From assembly GCF_000189635.1 (NCBI RefSeq), contig NW_002476209.1, positions 310,001 to 374,000 of the forward strand: DNA of 64,000 nucleotides. The letters are read 5' to 3'. Below are positions 61,274-64,000 of this stretch, one piece after another. Source of the stretch: Tetrahymena thermophila SB210 (taxonomy: Eukaryota > Ciliophora > Oligohymenophorea > Hymenostomatida > Tetrahymenidae). A program made the translations under genes and the position numbers. The notes under the pieces are model-generated. The model was not told the origin of the DNA, made no database searches, and saw only the letters and a list, made by a program, of their open reading frames with translations. How positions within the stretch are numbered: position 1 is the stretch's first letter; every line of letters begins with the position of its first letter.

Positions 61274-63213
61274 TCAAACTAGTTGCTAATCTAATCCTCT
61301 TCTAAGATCATCTAATTAACGTTCGACTTCATTTAGATCTTCTTCATTAACAGTATCCTTTGATATTCTTTAACTGCCTTACTACTTTCTCTTCTTTGAC
61401 TAAGATCTGGGTTTTGATTATTGTTCAAGTGTTTCACGATAGATTTTCTATTTTAATTTTTATCTCTCAAGTTTTTCTTACTTTAGTTATCTTTAAAGAT
61501 CTCTTTGTTGGTTTAGTAAAACCTATTCCCTAGATAATTTTTATGGTTTCATAGGAACTAATCCCTTCTCATTCTAAAAATGCTACAATTCTTAAAACTC
61601 ATTTTACAATTCCTCAATATTTTAGAGAAAATTTTATTTTTATAACTCAGTTTCTTGTTATAATAAATTATATCTTTTAAATATAAAAACATTTAATTAG
61701 TATTTTTTTAAGAATGAAATAATTACCTCTCAACTAATTGAGCATGAGTTTATTCTAATTCTCTTGCCTTTTATTGGTACATATTTTATATTTGAGCATA
61801 TTATTCCTATTAAAATTAAAATTAATTAATATCTATTTTTTAAATCTAAAATAATTTTACCTTCATAACCTCGATTTTCTCTGATTTAAATTTAACTTAA
61901 TTTTAAAATTTATTTGTATATTCAAGAGCTTTTTTAGTTTCAAGGTCTCTTAGTGCTTCGTTCTCAATTTGTGTTTATTTGCTGATAAATTCTAGCTTAT
62001 TTTATAACTAGGAATGTCTTTGCTATAAGAAATCTTTTTCATCTTAAAGTTTTCTTATGCTGTCATTGCATCTTCTTCTTGTCTCAAAATAATGCTTATT
62101 CAAGTTGTAATGTTTTATTTCAAGATCTTAAACTTTTTTTTCAAGCTGACTTAAATATACTTTGTCGTTTTCTTCTTTTAATCTCAGCTCTTCATCTCTT
62201 ACTTTTAATTCCTCTTACAAAGATTCAAATTAGGACTAAAATATTTATCTCTCTTACTATTACTGAGATTTCAAACTTTCATTTTCGACTACAATGCAAT
62301 TTAAATTTTCATTTGGGAAATAAACTGTTGTGATTTAGCTTCTCTGGAAATCATTACCTTAAATAGTTCTTAAGAAAGAAAAGATAAATATTTTTTTGAA
62401 AATTCTAATTATAATTAGCAAATACCTTTTTTAATTAGTTTGCTAATAAATGTTAAGATCATTTTCTATATTTCTTCCTCTTTCTCCATCTATTAAATTA
62501 AGATTGTAAATTTTTTAATAAGCTAATAATAAATTATCTCTTGATAATTTATTTGGATGCTTAAAATAAAATCACTGAATATTTTTTATATTTGATAATT
62601 AAAGTAAAAATCTTTTGATATTGTTATGAATAAATTTGAAATTTAAATAAAGAAATCTATTTATTTAAGAGAATCTAAATTTAAAATTTTTAAAAATGAT
62701 AAATCTTCATAATTCACTAACAAAATTACTTGGTAGCAAGTTTTTATATACAATTGTTGTATTTTTTTTAGGTTCAGTGAGTGCAATGAGTTCTGCAATT
62801 TTTTTTCTATTTTAGACATCTTTGATCTTTAGATCAGCATTCAATCTTGAGAGATTTAGATATGCTATTCTCTCAGAAAAGGTAGACAATTTTTATTCTG
62901 TGATGGATTGCTAAATATCTCCAATTGTTTTGACAAGCTATTTCAATTATGTTTCAAGCTAATGCTTATCTTTTAAATTCTCTTTGATTTCTTCAATTTT
63001 TTAAAGCCATTCAGATCTCTCATCTTCAAAAACATCAATCCTTTATCTGTAGTAGTACAAATACTTATTAAATGTATTATCTTCACTATCTGCAATCTTA
63101 TTTTTCAAAATAGTATCCTACTGCTTTAACTCGTTTGTAATGTCTGGAATCTACAATTAGGGAGGTTCAAAATTCTCCTCTCTCTATTAAACTTCTTTTT
63201 CTCCAAAATCCAT
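61274..63213 (-). CDS. CCDC77-like coiled-coil protein
   Basis: ATG 63213-63211, TGA 61276-61274; first intron begins at 62729 and several more follow. Apart from the first ~35 residues nearly the whole product is predicted coiled coil. The N-terminal block follows the CCDC77 pattern: YYRQRIDVFEDERSEWLQKI, HQLETQLKQL, TFSERIAYLNLSRLNADLKI and VQNRKKIAELIALTEP, compared with human EYYQKKM...LLKKLE, HKLECDLQQ, LRLYSENDRLRI and ELEDKKKIQNLLALVG. Further heptad-rich exons (VVENESLKSQQQ; LRLKEENDKVYLSQLEKKV; LEFISKQTQIENEALRDLE) end in EEDLNEVERQLDDLRRGLD. CCDC77 is a centrosome/cilium-associated protein conserved in ciliated lineages, so a basal-body or axonemal role is inferred. Other long coiled-coil families could give partial resemblance. 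Confidence 0.65.
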
Positions 63214-64000
63214 TTTTATTAAATTTTTTGAATATCAAATTGTTAATTTACTTAATAAATATACAAAATCTCTTATTTTTCTTAACAAATTAGATTGCTG
63301 TTTTTAATTTATATTACAATCAACATTCTTTTTATTTTCTTAACAAGATTGATTGATTAATTAATTGATTATATATAACTTTATTGGTTTTATTTAACAA
63401 TCAAGCAAGATATTAGCTTTCTTACTCTTTATCTTTGCTTCAAAATATATTAACAGTACTTAAGTATGTATGTATGGCTGAGCAAAATAAAAAATAACAT
63501 TTTTTAAGGATAATATCAATATGTAGTTAATTTCATATAGTTTAATTCTAAATTTCAAATTTTTACATTAACATTTATTAGAATTAATTTTTAGTATTTT
63601 CTATCAAATTAAAAAAAAATTATATTTTTAAATTATTTAAATTTTTGAATAAATTAATAAAAATAATTTTTCTTTCAAATTTTGTTTAATTCATAAAAAT
63701 AATTCAAATTTTCCAAAAAAATGAATAAAAATTTCATTTTATTTTAATTCAATTAAATTAAAAATTTTTTACAAATTAAATAAGCAGTTTATTAGTTGTA
63801 ATAATGTTTTATTTAATTTCTCTGACAAATTTTAGTATACTTATAGAAATAAAAATAATAAAATTAAGAATAATAACTAATATTTAGTAAATGTATAATA
63901 TAATATATATAATATTCGAATCAAATTAATGTTTCAATCGTAGCCATTTTTTTCTTTTCCTTAAACGAATGTTAATACAGCTTTACTATAAAAGTATGCC
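63214..64000. other. AT-rich flank to window end
   Basis: Contains GATT/AATT tetranucleotide runs near 63349-63371. No coding frame with conserved content on either strand and no RNA gene. Confidence 0.55.

Overview
This window looks like macronuclear DNA of an oligohymenophorean ciliate, most likely a Tetrahymena. It is very AT-rich (intergenic DNA is almost all A/T). Conserved proteins read through only if TAA and TAG are glutamine and TGA is the sole stop. Introns are small, AT-rich and bounded by GTAA...TAG. Under the standard code nearly every gene appears shattered, so all calls here come from re-reading both strands with TGA-only termination and joining exons at GT/AG sites where conserved domains require it. 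Spliced lengths that I could sum exactly (citrate synthase, DNAJC11-like, TatD, kinase, three esterases, PH protein, two-TM protein) are all multiples of three.

Layout. 1-1254 (-): 3'-truncated gene for a Gln-rich coiled-coil protein. 2219-16101 (-): one giant BEACH gene (LamG/ConA-like region, Q/N-rich middle, PH-BEACH, BEACH, WD40). 17760-18764 (-): unknown protein. 19526-21235 (+): DNAJC11-family mitochondrial protein without a J domain. 21809-22302 (-): very small PH-domain protein. 22771-24294 (-): citrate/2-methylcitrate synthase. 24971-26788 (-): two-TM ciliate protein. 27519-31247 (-): polytopic, PAS- and histidine-kinase-like protein with degenerate catalytic boxes. 32192-36339 and 37098-41621 (-): tandem paralogues, each an XK-related-like membrane domain joined to ribonuclease-inhibitor-type leucine-rich repeats. 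41622-44745: gene-poor with traces of decayed coding DNA. 44746-53766: three secreted PHB-depolymerase-like esterases (+), with a TatD-family nuclease (-) between copies 2 and 3. 54411-55544 (-): non-RD protein kinase. 56232-56648 (-): small membrane protein. 57394-60673 (-): Q/N-rich unknown. 61274-63213 (-): CCDC77-like coiled-coil protein. 63214-64000: AT-rich, no gene seen.

There is no operon logic. The links visible are family expansions by local duplication (XKR-LRR pair, esterase trio) and several genes for mitochondria (DNAJC11-like, citrate synthase), membrane trafficking (BEACH) and cilium/centriole (CCDC77-like). I saw no tRNA, rRNA, CRISPR, telomeric repeat, intact transposon or viral element.
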